Assembly (NCBI RefSeq): GCF_964656455.1
Contig: NC_135721.1
Coordinates: 46,879,530 to 46,943,529, forward strand
DNA: 64,000 nt
Direction: 5' to 3'
From: Halichoerus grypus
Taxonomy: Eukaryota > Chordata > Mammalia > Carnivora > Phocidae
Below, piece by piece: positions 1-11,710 of this stretch (positions within the stretch are counted from its first letter, which is position 1; every line of letters begins with the position of its first letter). A program made the translations under genes and the position numbers. The notes under the pieces were generated by a model. It worked only from the letters and a program-made list of their open reading frames with translations. It was not told the DNA's origin and did not search any database.

Positions 1-100
1 ACTTCACAGGACATTGTGAAGATGAAGAGCGTGCTCAGAACAGTGCCTGGCACAGAAAGCTAGAAACTATCTGAATTGTGGATTTACTTTAGGAAACAAG
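1..100 (+). repeat. MIR SINE fragment
   Basis: The stretch reads like the 3' half of a mammalian-wide MIR element, including the 'cagaacagtgcctggcac' core. It lies in a GCFC2 intron. It is old and diverged, and the edges are approximate. Confidence 0.55.
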
Positions 101-195
101 TAGGGGTTTTTTTTGTTTTTGTTTTCCTTGCCTGGGGAGACATTTTTCTAGATGAAAAACATTGCTACAGCTGTTGCCAAAAAAAATTACTGCCT

Positions 196-1020
196 GTGCT
201 CTCTTCTAGGATTCTTAGGTTTAAGGTCTCACATTTAGGTCTTTAATCCAATTTGAGCGTATTCTTATCTATGGCATGAGAAAGTGGTCCAGTTTTCCAG
301 CACCATTTGTTGAAGAGACTGTCTTTTCCCCTTTGAATATTCTTGCTTTTTTAATGTAGAATCAATTGACCATATAAGTATGGGTTTATTTCTAGTTCTT
401 TATTCTGTTCCATTGATCTGTGTGTCTGTTTTTGTGCCAGTATCATACTGTTCTGACTACAGCTTTGTAGTATATTTTGAGATCTGGAATTGTGATACCT
501 CCAGTTCTGTTCTTTCTCGTGATTGGTTTGACTATTTGGAGTTTTCTGTTGTTCCATGCAAATTTTAGTATTATTCTAGTTCTATGAAAAATGCTGTTGG
601 TATCTTGATAGGGATTGCATTAAATCTTTAGATTGTTTTGGGTAGTGTGGACATTTTAACAGTATTGGATCTGCCAATCCACGAGAATGGAATTAACTTT
701 CCATGTGTTTTGTGTTGTCCTCACAACACAATTACATTTCTTATGTGTATATCCATTAGAAATGTTTCTTTCATCCATGTTTTATAGTTTGCAGAGTATA
801 GGTCTTTTACCTCCTTGGTTAAGTTTATTTCTAGATATTTTATTCTTTTTAGTACAGTTATAAATGGGATTGTTTTCTTACTCTTTTTGCCACTTCATTA
901 TTAGTGTGTAGAAATGCAACAAATTTCTGTATATTTATTTTGTATCTTGTGACTACTGACTTCACTTATCAGTTCTAGTAGTTTTGGTGGACTCTTCAGG
1001 ATTCTATATACAGTATCATG
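196..1020 (-). mobile_element. 5'-truncated L1 fragment, antisense
   Basis: Read on the minus strand, this resembles the C-terminal half of L1 ORF2. The minus frame at 351-557 contains '[15 protein letters not shown]', which parallels the same region of the full L1 in this window around 15300. It has no intact frame and sits antisense within a GCFC2 intron. Confidence 0.85.
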
Positions 1021-1289
1021 AATCAAGTGGTATTTGATGCATATTTATACATTTGCTAAGAAGGCATCAGTTTATAGTAGTGGATCATGAACTGAAGCTA
1101 TCCAGTGAGTGTTCACAGGATCGAAGAGCTTTTGTGGGGAGAAAAGAAAGGAACTTCTAAGCTTTCTTGCTAATTTAAATTGTGAAGAGATACCTGCATG
1201 TAAAAATTATGCCCTGTTAAGGCTTGTTGTAGAATGTTTAAGAAATCTATTCATATGGTTCAAAAGTATGAGTATGTATTTTTTAATTT

Positions 1290-1810
1290 ATATTTAAAAT
1301 GGGGTCTTCCTCCCTCCCACTCCTGCCCTCCATCCAGTTTTTGCCCTTCCTCCTCCATATACATACATGCATGCCATAATAATCACTGTTAGTAATTTTA
1401 CCTTTCCATAATTTCCTCATGCAATTAGAATTACTTACATATGCTATAATCTTATTTCTCCCCCCTCCCCCGTTCTATAGCAGAGGAAGTGCATTTGTAA
1501 CCATTGTCTCGTACCTTACTTTGACTTAGTACATCTTTGAGATCATGTCATCACCAGAGTAGTTTCCTCATTCTTTAAGCTACATAATATGCTTTCATAT
1601 AATGTAGTGTAACTGGTGAGCATGTGAGTGGTAAACCATTACCAGCAGTACTGTGAATAATTTTATAGACCCGCCATTGGTACATGTGCAAGTATACCTC
1701 CAGAAGGCATGCTCAGAAATGGGGTTGTTGGATCAAAGTGTACATGGAATTGTAATTTTGATATCATCAGAGCACTCCATTTACATTCTGTTAATGTGTT
1801 AAGGTTTAAT
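1290..1810 (-). repeat. Possible ancient L1-like remnant
   Basis: Phrases such as 'aaatggggttgttggatcaa' resemble the antisense of old L1 3' regions. Divergence is high and I cannot name the subfamily. It ends about 90 bases before a GCFC2 exon. Confidence 0.3.
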
Positions 1811-1900
1811 TTGGTTGGTTTAAAAAAACACTGAGTTTTTTAAACTCTGGTTCTGAAAGATTAACAGTTTGCATTTTGTCCTGTCTCGGTTTCAAATTAG

Positions 1901-1967
1901 GACTGTAGAAAACAAAACATCACCACATTCCAAGTTCCAAGAAAGGCAGTTCTGGTCAGGTGTAAAG
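1901..1967 (+). CDS. GCFC2: GCFC2 exon (fourth from last)
   Basis: A 67-nt exon between acceptor 'tttcaaattag' and donor 'aaag|gtaagt'. The first base completes a codon from the previous exon and the exon ends in phase 0. It encodes a segment ending in '[10 protein letters not shown]'. A GT eight bases earlier would be a weaker donor and would break the frame into the next exon. Confidence 0.93.
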
Positions 1968-4900
1968 GTAAGTAGAAAACTACAAAATTATTTTTATTTT
2001 AAATCTAGTATACTGTAGAGCAGAGATTATCAAACTTCTGTAAAGGACCAGATAGTAAATATTTTCTGCTTTGAATATCTGTTGAACTGTTCAGCCCTCG
2101 GCCTTTATAGTGTAAAAGCAGTTATAAACAATATGTAAACAAATGAGCATGGCTGTGCTTTGGTAAAACTTCACCTGTGGACACTGAAATTTCAGTGTCC
2201 TAACTTTGACATGTTACAAAATACCCTTTTTTTTTTTTTCCCCAATCATTTCAAAATATAAAAACCATTCTTAGTTTACCAGCTCTGCAAAGCCAGGCAG
2301 CAAGGTAGATTTAACCCACAAGCCATAGTTGGCCAACTCCTAGTCTAAAAGATAAAGGATGAAGTCGTTGCTAAGTCAGTGGTAATAGGGAGGGATGGTA
2401 AAAAGTTGGGTTCAGAAGATACTTAGGATGGAGCACTGAAAGGACTTGATGACTAAATGATAATTGCATATGAAGACTAGGGTACTAGCCAAGTTCCTGA
2501 CTTTGGCAACTTGGTAACTTACAGTGGCATTCTTTGAGGGCTTTGGAGGGGATACAGGAAGAAGAGGTTTGAAGGAAAGATAAAGGTCTGTTTCAGATGG
2601 TGAATTGAAGATATCTATGGGGAAAAATATAGAAATAGATGTAAGAGTCTGAATTGTAGGGGACAGATCGGAGTTGGAGATTTGGGAGTCAGCCACATGT
2701 AGGCAGTATTTGGAGCCATGGTCATGAATGACAACCTCTGAGGAGATGGGATGAAGCATGAGAAGAAGGCTAAGAACACAACCTTGGGAAACACTGACAT
2801 AAGAGGCAGACAGAGAAAGTGAAGTCTTCAAAGAAGCATTAGAATTTATTGTGAAACTCAGAGTGGTCACAAGAGGGTGGCATTATGGAAACTAAGCAAA
2901 AGGTTTTTAAGAGTGAAGACAGAGTATTAAATGCCACCCAAGGGAATTAGGAGAAAGACTGAAAATGTTTACTGGATTTGACAATTAGGTCTTGGGTGAC
3001 CTCAGCAAACTTAGTTTTTAATAGGGTGAATCCATATTTGTTATGTAGGTGAGTCAGGGAAAACACTTTCCAGGAAGAGGGAGCAACATAAATAATGACA
3101 CAAAGTATAGAAAAGCATTGCATGGTAGAGTAATAAATACAGTACTGGAAAGAAAATGGAAAACACCATAAAATTCACAGAAAGGTATGGATTTAGAGGA
3201 AGGAAAGGCAACCAGTATTTTATTAGAATAGCTTATATTTTTTAATCTTCTATATCAGAGCAGTAACGGTTTCTCAGGATCACACATTAGTAATAGTGGC
3301 ACTGGCTTTAACAGCAGTCCTTCATGAGTCCTTGGGTCCTGTGGTCTTGTACCTGATGGCCCCAGTCTCTGGGAGTATGAATTGAGGAGGAAGATTATTG
3401 ATCTGGAAAGGCGCCAGTGAAGTTATTTGAGATGGATTTTGGGTGATAGTCCTAAAAAAATAGGATGAGCAAATATATGGAGGTTGGAAAGAATTGTTTA
3501 GAAATGTTTTCTATTGATTGTAAAATTGATACTTCTACTAATGAGTTTAAAATAGTTTGACCAGGGGTGCCTGGGTGGCTCAGTCGTTAAGCGGCTGCCT
3601 TCGGCTCAGGTCATGATCCCAGGGTCCTGGGATCGAGCCCCGCATCCGGCTCCCTGCGCCGTGGGAAGCCTGCTTCTCCCTCTCCCACTCTCCCTGCTTG
3701 TGCTGTGTCTCTGTCAAATAAATAGTTTGACCAACGTTTTATGTTTGTTGGAGACTACTACAGTTTTCCTTTAGAGAAACAGCTACATACTCACTTGATA
3801 CTTTATTTTAGCTCTTCCACAATATTCTTCTTTGGAATGGACTCCTCCCAGATGACACCTTGCAAGAACTAGGACTAGGGAAGCTGCTAAATCGTTACCT
3901 TATTATAGCTCTTCTTAATGCCATACCTGGGCCAGATGTTGTTAAAAAGTGCGACCAGGTCAGTGTAATTTTATCATTTTTTAAAATTATTAAAATATAT
4001 TTTGTGGGCCACCTGGCTGTCTTAGTCAGTAGAGCATGTGACTCTTGATCTCAGGGTCATGACATTGGGTGTAGAGATTACTTTTAAAAAAAGTTTAAAA
4101 TCTATTTTTAACAGAATAATTAAAACTGTGGTACTCAGTAAGTCAACTTAATAAACGAGAAACCCAAAAGCAACCAACCCCTCAGTATTTAAGAATTAGT
4201 ATACTGATTTGAATTATCACCAGGGAAAAGAAAAATTATTTAATAAATGGTGCTGGGCCAACTGGTTAACTCTATAAAAAGAATGTTAAATCCTCAACTT
4301 TCACTAAATACCAGTATAAATTTCAGATAAAATATAAAAATGAAACTATAAAATACTGTACTAAGAGGATAAATGTATCTGATGGTAAGGGAGTCCTTTT
4401 GAACTTAAAAGCAAGAAACGAAATGATAAAGTAAGCAATTTGATGAAAGTAGAAAACTTCAGTGAATGAAAAAACATTTAAAAGGTATCAAGATTATGTG
4501 ATCAGGGGCACCTGGTTGGCTCAGTCGTTAAGCGTCTGCCTTCGGCTCAGGTCATGATCCCAGGGTCCTGGGATCGAGCCCCGCATTGAGCTCCGTGCTC
4601 AGTGGGAAGCCTGCTTCTCCCTCTCCCACTCCCCCCTGCTTGTGTTCCCTCTCTCTCTCTGTCGAATAAATAAATTTAAAAAAATCTTTAAAAAAAATTA
4701 TAAAAAAAGATTATGTGATTATTGTTAAACCTGGAGGATAGGTTCATTGGGGTTACCATACTTACTCCTTCTCGTGTTGGTGTGAAATTTTCTATAATGA
4801 AAAGTTTAAAGGAAAGGGAGTTGAAAACTGAGAAAAGTTATAAGCCATACAAGGATTACAATCCATCTTTTTAAAAAGCTCTTTAAAGTTAGTAAACAAT

Positions 4901-7900
4901 TCAGATATTCCAGTTAAAAATGGACAAAAGACATGCAACAGGAAATTCACCAAAAAAAGAATATGTAAAAATAATTTCTAAACACGTGGAAAAGGTTAAC
5001 CGTACTAATCCGAGAAATGCAAAATAATATAGTAAGGATATTATTTTACCTGTTATGCTGGCCAGTTTTTTTTTTTTCCCTAATTCTTGTCATAATGAGG
5101 AAACAATAGCACATTATTTCAGGGGCACCTAGAATGGGTGGTGCTGGGGTTCTGAGAAACACTCTTTGCTGTTGGAATGAGAAATAGAACTCTAGAGACT
5201 TTTGGCATGATGGCTACAAACCTTTAAAGTTCATACCCCTTGACTTAGGATAAATTCCTTGAAGTAAAATTGCTAAGTTAAAAATCAGAGATGCACATGT
5301 AGATTTGTTTAAAAAAAAATTCAGTGGAGTAAATTTGAGATCTAAGTGGCTTTATTAAGGATCTGTGAATCAGGCAGCATTCCATCTAGCAAGTAGAGAG
5401 ATACTCTCAGGAGTTGTACAAAATGGAAGGCTTTCATAAGAAAGAGGGTGAGACAAGAAAGCTATTAGCAAAAGAAAAGGATTATTTCAGGCCAGGACAA
5501 GGTCTTACTGGGGAGAGGAGAATGGCATGGTTTTTGTCATGCAGATGACCTCACTATAGCGCCCATCCAGAAATTTGGGGATTGACTATTAAAAAGTGAC
5601 ATTCCCGGGATGAGTTGAAACTGCAGTTAAAGTCTTGGGTTTGCTCTTGTAAGGAGCAAATGACTATCTGGGGCTTGTTTCTTCATCAGAGTTTTAGTAC
5701 AAAGAATATTATTGTAGCATTATTTATAACAGAGAGTTGGAAACAACCTAAATATCCAAAAACATTGTCTATTCAGCAGATAAAAGTCATTTTTAAGAGT
5801 ATGGAAAAATATTTATAAATTTAAAAACAACATAAGACGTTAGATAGCAATTCCTAACCCACCATGATTTTTTGGGCTATGGTCTTTATATCACATAGTT
5901 TTAAATTACATTTTCCCCCCAAAATTGAATTCATCATCCATGCTATGTATTTCAGGTTCAGTTTAGTCCCTTTTGACCATGAGTCTACTATCAGAAGTAG
6001 AAAAGTGGCAGGAGATTCTCTCCACAGCTTGTGGCTAGAAAGCCATGCCAAGGAGCACCTGGGTGGTTCAGGCAGTTGAGTGGCCTACTCTTGATTTGGC
6101 TCAGGTCATGATCTCAGGGTCCTGAGATGGAGCCCTGCCTCAGGCTCCCTGCTGAGCAAGGAGCCTGCTTGGGGTTCTTTCCCTCTGCATGCCCCCCACC
6201 CATACACACACATGCTGTCTCTCAAATGAATATAAATCTCTAAGGAAAAAAAAAAAACATGCCAAGACAGTGTGGTTTTAAATCCTGTGATCATTTATGG
6301 GAAAGCTAGGTAGTTCTGTGAAAATTTTATTGAGTTATGTGATACAGAGCAAGAGAAAAGCGTGTACAAATAAGTATTTCTACCCTAGGCAGTCAGTGTG
6401 TCTGCATTTTTTCTGTAACTGAAAAAGGTGATTAAGGAATAGGATAAATCTTTTTTCCTCAACTGTGTTTTTGAAAGAGTACATTCCAGAACTTTCATTT
6501 AACATACTTTATAATGTATATGTGGTGTATTTTTCCCAACTTTTTACTTTTATAAATACTGATCTTGATAATAACTGTAGGATAACCTATTTGTCCAAGA
6601 ATTTCTTTGCATAGTGTGATCTCAGGTTTTTTCTTCCTCCCATTCTCTCTTTCCTTTTATTCTTCTGCTATGAGGAAGTTTTTTTTGTTTTTTTTCGTTG
6701 TTTTTTAACTTAAACATTTTTTTGTTTTTACCAAAACTTTCCCCAAGATCATGTTTTACCTTTAGCATAATGGTGTTGGTGCTTTCCCCCCAAAAGAAAA
6801 ATTGAATGCAACAGACTCTGTATGCTGCCATGAACATTTAAAGCAGTGTATTAAAGGATCAGAACCATAATTTTTTTTATTCTGTGTATCTCACAATCCT
6901 CCACTGGATTCCTTAACTATAATTTGTTTATGTAGATCATATGCTAGGTCACTCAACTTCTTAGTATGAAATAATACTAAAATGTATTTTATATTTATGT
7001 TAACTGTTTTGTGTCTAGGCATTTCTGGTGTTTAGTTGTAAATGGCATTTGTACAGATTTAATGGCTTAGGAATACAGAGTATAGAAAGTATTACAAATA
7101 CCCCTAGAGAGTAATCATAAAGAATAGTCTATTTTAAGCTCTTGGCATTAAAATACAATTTTTTTAACTATAAACTTTGACAAAGGAAAATTCTCAATTT
7201 ATTCTACCATAACCATAAAGGATTAAATGAGATGGACTGATGTTAGCAAAAGGCCTTAGATAACTGTTATTAAAAACTGACCGTGTGTTTTAATTAACAG
7301 ATAGCAGCATATTTACCAGAAAAATGGTTCCAAAACTCTGCCATGAGAACATCTATTCCCCAGCTAGAAAACTTCATCCAGTTTTTGTTGCAGTGTGCAC
7401 ATAAATTATCTAGAAGTGAATTCAGGTAATTTTGCATATTTGTATCTCCATAAGTGCACAGTTCAACGATTCTGTTTTACACTCAGCAATTTTTAGATTT
7501 GTACTTTTATTCTATTTTTAAAAGTCTGTGGAGACTACCACTCTAGAATTAGTAGATATTTTTATGTGCAGTCTTTGGAATCACTACTTTATACTCACAT
7601 CTCATGCCTAATAGTTCATATTTTTAAATGTAAATCTCTTCCAAAATAAGCATTTTAAAATCTCAACAGTTAAGTACAGGTCTGCAGCCTGCTCTTTACC
7701 CAGCAATAACTAGAATCTGTTTTGGATGTTTCATTAACAGCACCAAATGTTTAGGGGCTTAACACCACTAAATATACAGTAATGTTCTGGTAAACCACTT
7801 CTCCAAAAGTTTAAAAATTTTTTAAATAAAAAACACAGATTTGTAGCATTTCTGTGGGTAAATATTCCCACAGAGGCTCCCACCAAGCTGATAGCCCCAC

Positions 7901-8224
7901 ACTGTAACTCAGTTTTCTGATGATAGATTTAACTGCTTTTTACAGTCATTCACATTAAAATTTGCCAGCATACATCCCCTAATAAACTATATTTGAACAC
8001 TGTATGGAAAAGATAACATCTGAATAATTTTAGATACGGGTTTAAAATTGTTTCAGATTAACAACTAATGATTCACTAGGCTCTCAAACTTTTTTTTGTT
8101 TTTCAGGGATGAAGTCAAAGAAATAATTCCTATTCTGGTGAAAATAAAAGCTTTGAATCAAGCAGAATCCTTCATAGAAGAGTATCACCTAGACCATCTG
8201 AAATCAGTAATTAAAGAAGTTTGA
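1901..8224 (+). CDS. GCFC2: GCFC2 3' part (last four coding exons)
   Basis: GCFC2 (formerly C2orf3, GC-rich sequence DNA-binding factor 2) is a nuclear protein of the GCFC/PAXBP1 family. It was first described as a GC-rich DNA-binding repressor and later linked to pre-mRNA splicing with TFIP11. Four exons (1901-1967, 3812-3958, 7301-7425, 8107-8224) join in one frame with AG/GT junctions and give about 151 residues plus a split first codon, ending at TGA 8222-8224. Recognisable segments are 'QFWSGVK', '[19 protein letters not shown]', '[20 protein letters not shown]', '[19 protein letters not shown]' and the C-terminal '[14 protein letters not shown]'. These match my memory of the human C-terminus. 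Upstream exons lie outside the window. The gene is convergent with MRPL19, as on human 2p12. Confidence 0.95.
2020..2340. mobile_element. Nonautonomous hAT-like DNA transposon fossil
   Basis: The '...ctgtaaaggaccagatagtaaatatttt' start and the 'gccatagttggccaactcc' end are the two ends of a common mammalian short DNA transposon. The same family recurs at about 61808-62605. The family name is uncertain. Confidence 0.5.
2395..3110 (-). mobile_element. L2 LINE fragment, antisense
   Basis: Blocks such as 'ggcagtatttggagccatgg' and 'aacacaaccttgggaaacac' correspond to the reverse complement of the L2/CR1-type LINE 3' region. The minus-strand frame of 152 codons at 2412-2870 is a shadow of this repeat, not a gene. 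Confidence 0.6.
3564..3720 (+). mobile_element. Carnivore tRNA-SINE with exact target duplication
   Basis: Full head ('ggggtgcctgggtggctcag') to CT-rich region, with a very short tail. The 14-base duplication 'aaatagtttgacca' flanks it on both sides (ending at 3563 and starting about 3720). It ends only 91 bases before the GCFC2 exon at 3812. Confidence 0.93.
3812..3958 (+). CDS. GCFC2: GCFC2 exon (third from last)
   Basis: A 147-nt exon (49 codons, phase 0 at both ends) between 'ctttattttag' and 'gaccag|gtcagt'. It encodes '[15 protein letters not shown]...DVVKKCDQ' (abbreviated), a leucine-rich part of the GCFC domain. Because it is symmetric, skipping it would remove 49 residues without a frameshift. 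Confidence 0.95.
4003..4095 (+). mobile_element. Older carnivore tRNA-SINE copy
   Basis: Diverged SINE of the 'agtcagtagagcatgtgact' type with the typical '...gggtgtagagattac' end. It starts about 45 bases downstream of the GCFC2 exon donor at 3959. Confidence 0.75.
4225..5325 (+). mobile_element. Old L1 3' part, interrupted by a SINE
   Basis: Sequence such as 'taataaatggtgctgggcca' and the following AT-rich text track the 3' third of L1 ORF2 in sense orientation, with many mutations. A young SINE at 4503-4707 interrupts it. L1 text seems to resume at about 5680-5825. Confidence 0.75.
4503..4707 (+). mobile_element. Carnivore tRNA-SINE with target duplication
   Basis: Complete SINE with an A-rich tail. 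It is flanked by the 12-base direct repeat 'agattatgtgat' at 4491-4502 and 4708-4719, and is inserted in an older L1. Confidence 0.95.
5325..5680. mobile_element. Probable LTR-type insertion in old L1
   Basis: About 350 bases that are not L1-like separate two L1 segments. 'aaggatctgtgaatcaggca' resembles carnivore endogenous-retrovirus or MaLR LTRs. No clear target duplication was found, so the class is tentative. Confidence 0.35.
5680..5825 (+). mobile_element. Old L1 3' segment (continuation)
   Basis: 'tattgtagcattatttataa' followed by 'aacaacctaaatatccaaaa' is the familiar L1 ORF2 3' text. It is probably the continuation of the 4225-5325 copy. Confidence 0.7.
6053..6257 (+). mobile_element. 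Carnivore tRNA-SINE
   Basis: Complete SINE with a poly-A tail, flanked by the direct repeat 'catgccaag' at 6044-6052 and 6258-6266. Confidence 0.92.
6267..7300. other. GCFC2 intron sequence, nothing recognised
   Basis: AT-rich intronic DNA. I see no exon, repeat family or RNA gene here. The polypyrimidine and acceptor text of the next GCFC2 exon lies at its right edge. Confidence 0.5.
7301..7425 (+). CDS. GCFC2: GCFC2 exon (second from last)
   Basis: A 125-nt exon between 'ttttaattaacag' and 'gaattcag|gtaatt'. It starts in phase 0 and leaves two bases (AG) for the next exon. It encodes '[20 protein letters not shown]' followed by '[20 protein letters not shown]' and F. Confidence 0.95.
7426..8106 (+). 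other. GCFC2 last intron, nothing recognised
   Basis: AT-rich intron without an identifiable repeat. It ends in a pyrimidine tract and 'gtttttcag'. Confidence 0.5.
8107..8224 (+). CDS. GCFC2: GCFC2 last coding exon and stop
   Basis: The exon begins with G, completing AGG (Arg) with the previous AG, then encodes 38 residues from '[20 protein letters not shown]' to 'HLKSVIKEV', followed by TGA at 8222-8224. The matching family C-terminus supports this as the natural stop. Confidence 0.95.
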
Positions 8225-10037
8225 ACAAACTATAGGAAAGTACTAACATGAGATTTTAATATAGTGACACTTGCCTCCTTTGCTTGGGGGCCGGGTAGAG
8301 CAGGACTCCATCCCTCCATTCCCTTCTTACCTTCTGGTATCATGAAAGCTGCCCCCCTGTGGTGGTTGCAGCAATTAAGCACACGGGAGCACTAAGAGTT
8401 TAATTTACTCCCTTTGATTCTTTTCACGTTTCCAGTTGAAGAGAGAAATTGGAGAAATCTTGCTGTTTGGGCTTTGGTGAATCTTCTGAACTACACCATA
8501 AAAATATGTTAGTTCTTTTCATTTTAACTATCTGTTTACAAATAAGTTAAAATGGAAATCTTAATTGGAATGAATTATTTGCTAAGTATTAACTGAGTAA
8601 AAGCATTTTAAGACTTTTGATAACTACTGATTGTCAAATTGTCCTTCAGAAATCTGTACCGGGGACACCTGGGTGGCTCAGTCAGTTAAGCATCTTCCTT
8701 CGGCTCAGGTCATGATCCCGGGGTCCTGGGATCAAGCCCCACATTGGGCAGGTCCCTGCTCAGCGGGGAGCCTGCTTCTCCCTCTCCCTCTCCCAGCCAC
8801 TCCCCCTCCTCGTGCTCTGACAAAATCTTTCAAAAAAAAAAAACAAAAATCTACACCAATATATTGTGCCAACACAAGTGTAACAGAGGCCAGTGAAAAC
8901 CGCCCCCAGCATAGGTATTACCATTTTTTTTTAACTAAATGCAAATTTAGATGTAAAAAAATCTTAATTATTAATTTTGGCTATTGGAGAGTAAGTACTT
9001 GTTTTTTTGGCTATTTGTAATGCTTTTTTAAATAATCCATTCATCTTATGGATTTGTCAGAACTTTATATTTTAAAGATATTGATGTTTTGCCTATCCTA
9101 TGTTATAGTTTCCTCATTGCCATTTTTATTTTAATTTTGTGTATGATGTTTTTAGTGTGCTAAGGCAGTACTTGTTAGGTACTTAACTCCTTTTGTTAGG
9201 GTTTTGTCATTGGGGGGTAGGCTTAGACAGGAAACAGGTATTTTAAATACTCAGAACATGTGATAAACTTCCTGGTAAAATATTTGTGTAATTGAAAAGA
9301 AGTTGAAAAAATTACTAGTAAATGCTCATTTTGAGAAATTTTTTCTTAAATCTATTTGTTAAATAACTCAAGAGCAACCCTGAAAATTGTTTTTGTAAAT
9401 TATTGCCCCAAAGATAATCAGGAAAAATTTGATTTGAGCATGTGGCTTCTGCCATTATCATCTCTAGTTTTCAAGCTGTGTATATTTTAACAGGTTGATG
9501 TGTTATTTCTACTGCAGTGAAGACTTGTGATTCACTAGTAGGAACAGTTTAAATTTTCTTTTACACATATTATATAGGAATAGAATCTCTTCTAGAAAAT
9601 TCAGACTGTTACTGAGAGACATTTAGCATTCCTTCACAGTTGCTGTCCCAGAGGTAACTGCTGTTTTCATTTTAATGTTATCCTTTCAGACCTTTTCTCT
9701 ACTTACACAAATATATGTGTGTGTTAACATAAATGAGATTTTTATTGCATATGAAGTTTCTAATTTTTATTAAAATGTGTATTTGGAAATTTCCGTAAGA
9801 CTTACGCATTTTTAATTAAAGATGTGTTGGATGTGTTCCCTACATTTTTAATTTGGGTAGAGAGATTTCTCTTTTCGTAGAATGGAAAATATTAGAACCT
9901 GCTTTCAAAACTACAAATTGAATTAAACTCCCAGTAGTTTAACTACATTTCATTATACTGGGCTTCATTATACTTGGAGTTTGAATCTCAAGATTTTTAT
10001 CCATCATATACTCTAATTGAGGATATTCAAAAACATG
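8225..10037 (+). other. GCFC2 3' UTR and downstream DNA
   Basis: Transcript 3' sequence follows the stop, but its end cannot be fixed. I found no canonical AATAAA. An ATTAAA at 9815-9820 is a candidate poly(A) signal and another lies at 9922-9927. A SINE interrupts the stretch at 8661-8845. Confidence 0.4.
8661..8845 (+). mobile_element. Carnivore tRNA-SINE in GCFC2 3' region
   Basis: Complete SINE head, CT-rich region and A-tail. Near-identical flanks 'aaatctgtacc' and 'aaatctacacc' are a decayed target duplication. The copy may be transcribed as part of the GCFC2 3' UTR. Confidence 0.88.
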
Positions 10038-11710
10038 TGAGAGGAGGAGCAAGATGGCGGAGGAGTAGGAGACCTAACTTTGGTCCCAAGAATTCAGCTA
10101 TATAGGGATCAAACCATTCTGAATACCTACAAACTCAACAGGAGATTGAAGAAAAAAATAGCAACTCTCTGAACAGAAAAGCGACCACTTTCTGGAAGGT
10201 AGGATGTGCGGAGAAGTGAATCCAAGGCAATATTGGGGAAGATAGACGGTGGGGGGAGCCTCCATCAGCCACTACTGGCAAGTGATAGAGCCGCGGAGCA
10301 CAAAATCGGAACTTCTAGAAGTCTGTTCCACTGAGGGATGTTGCTCCAGTGGCTAAGCAGGGGGTGGAACCCTCGCTGAGACAGTGTGATCTCGGGACCC
10401 TGAGGGTCACAGAAAGACGGGGTGCCTGAGTGCGGCAGAGCTCCCAGGTATCAGAGCGGGGAATCCGGCTGCAGAGATGGAGCCGAGGAGTGGGCTCTCA
10501 GCTCAGGGTTGCCATAAACCGTGATCCGCGGCACAGTCGGGCCACTGCTCTTCCAGCAGATCCAGGGAGACTCCCCTTCCTCCCCTGGGAGGAGCGGCGT
10601 GGGAGCACACCGCAGGGATCTGCTGGGTTTGGAGACCACACGGGGTCGGGTGCCAGAGATAGAAACGCTCGGTCACAGGCCGGGTGAGCACGGAATGCGG
10701 CCGGAGACGGGGGAGATGGGAGTGATTGACTGCTTTTCTCTGGGGGTTCACTGAGGAGTGGGGCCCCGAGTTCTCGGCTCTTCTGGGGCGGAGATTGGGA
10801 GGCCACCATTTTCACACCCGTCCTCCAAAGCTGTACAGAAAGTTTGCAGGGAACAAAAGCTCCCCAGAGCAAACCTGAGCAGATGACTTAGCCCGGACCA
10901 GCAAGGGCCCCTGCCTCCGGCAAAGACATTTGGGAACCATGGCAACAGGCCCCTCCCCCAGAAGATCAGCAAGAACAGCCAGCCAACACCAAGTTTACCG
11001 GTCAATGAGAATGGCAGAATGCCAGCACTACGGGAATTCATGGCTTTTTTCCCATGATTCTTTTGTCTTTCAAAGTTAATTTTTTTAATTTTCTTTTTCC
11101 TTTTTCTATTTTTTTTTTCCCTTTTTCAACCAACATCTTATCAGTCCTTTTTAAAAATCTTTTTCATTTTTAGAGTCATTCTATCCCTTTATTACAGTTA
11201 ACCTTATTTTTGGTATATATATAAGTTCTCTCTTTAAAATTTGGGATACACTTTCTTCTAACAGACCAAAATATACCCTAAATCTCTAGTGTATGACTTT
11301 GTTCTGGTCTCCTGCCTGATCACATTCTCTCCCTTGTTTTTTTTTTTTAATTTCTTTCTTCAACCAACTTATCAATTCCTTTTATAAAATCTTTTATAAT
11401 TTTCATCTTTACAGTCATATTCCATCCCTTCATCATATTTACCCTTATTTTTGTATATACAAGTTTTTCTTTCTTTAAAATTTTGGGAGGCAGTTTCTTC
11501 TAACAGACCAAAATACACCCAAAACCTAGCGTGTGGCACTGATCTATTCCCCAGCCTGATCATATTTTTTTTCTTCTTTTTCTTTTTTCTTTCTTTTCTT
11601 TTTCCCCCAGTTTCAGGTCTCTTCTGATTTGTTTAGTGTATATTTTTCTGGGGTCACTGTTACCCTGTTAACATTTTGTTCTCTCATTCATCTATTCTCC
11701 TCTGGACAAA
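10038..11710 (+). promoter_or_regulatory. L1 5' UTR and spacer
   Basis: The first kilobase is GC-rich, with 'aagatggcgg' near the start, a YY1-type site known to position L1 transcription. Bases 11040-11700 are T-rich and contain a tandemly duplicated block. Several overlapping frames in 10430-11041 are chance frames in GC-rich DNA. Confidence 0.8.
11125..11570 (+). repeat. ~234-bp direct duplication inside the L1
   Basis: Two adjacent copies start with 'ttcaaccaac' at about 11125 and 11359, share 'cttctaacagaccaaaat', and end with 'cctgatcac/cctgatcat'. They differ by scattered changes and small indels. Confidence 0.8.

Noticed and set aside
2412..2870. 152-codon minus frame
   Set aside because: It overlaps antisense L2 sequence and has no protein-family features.
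8346..8368. 'gctgcccccctgtggtgg' as another CTCF site
   Set aside because: Spacing within the core is wrong by one base compared with the consensus.
10430..11041. Cluster of overlapping frames before L1 ORF1
   Set aside because: They lie in the GC-rich L1 5' UTR and have no similarity to L1 proteins.
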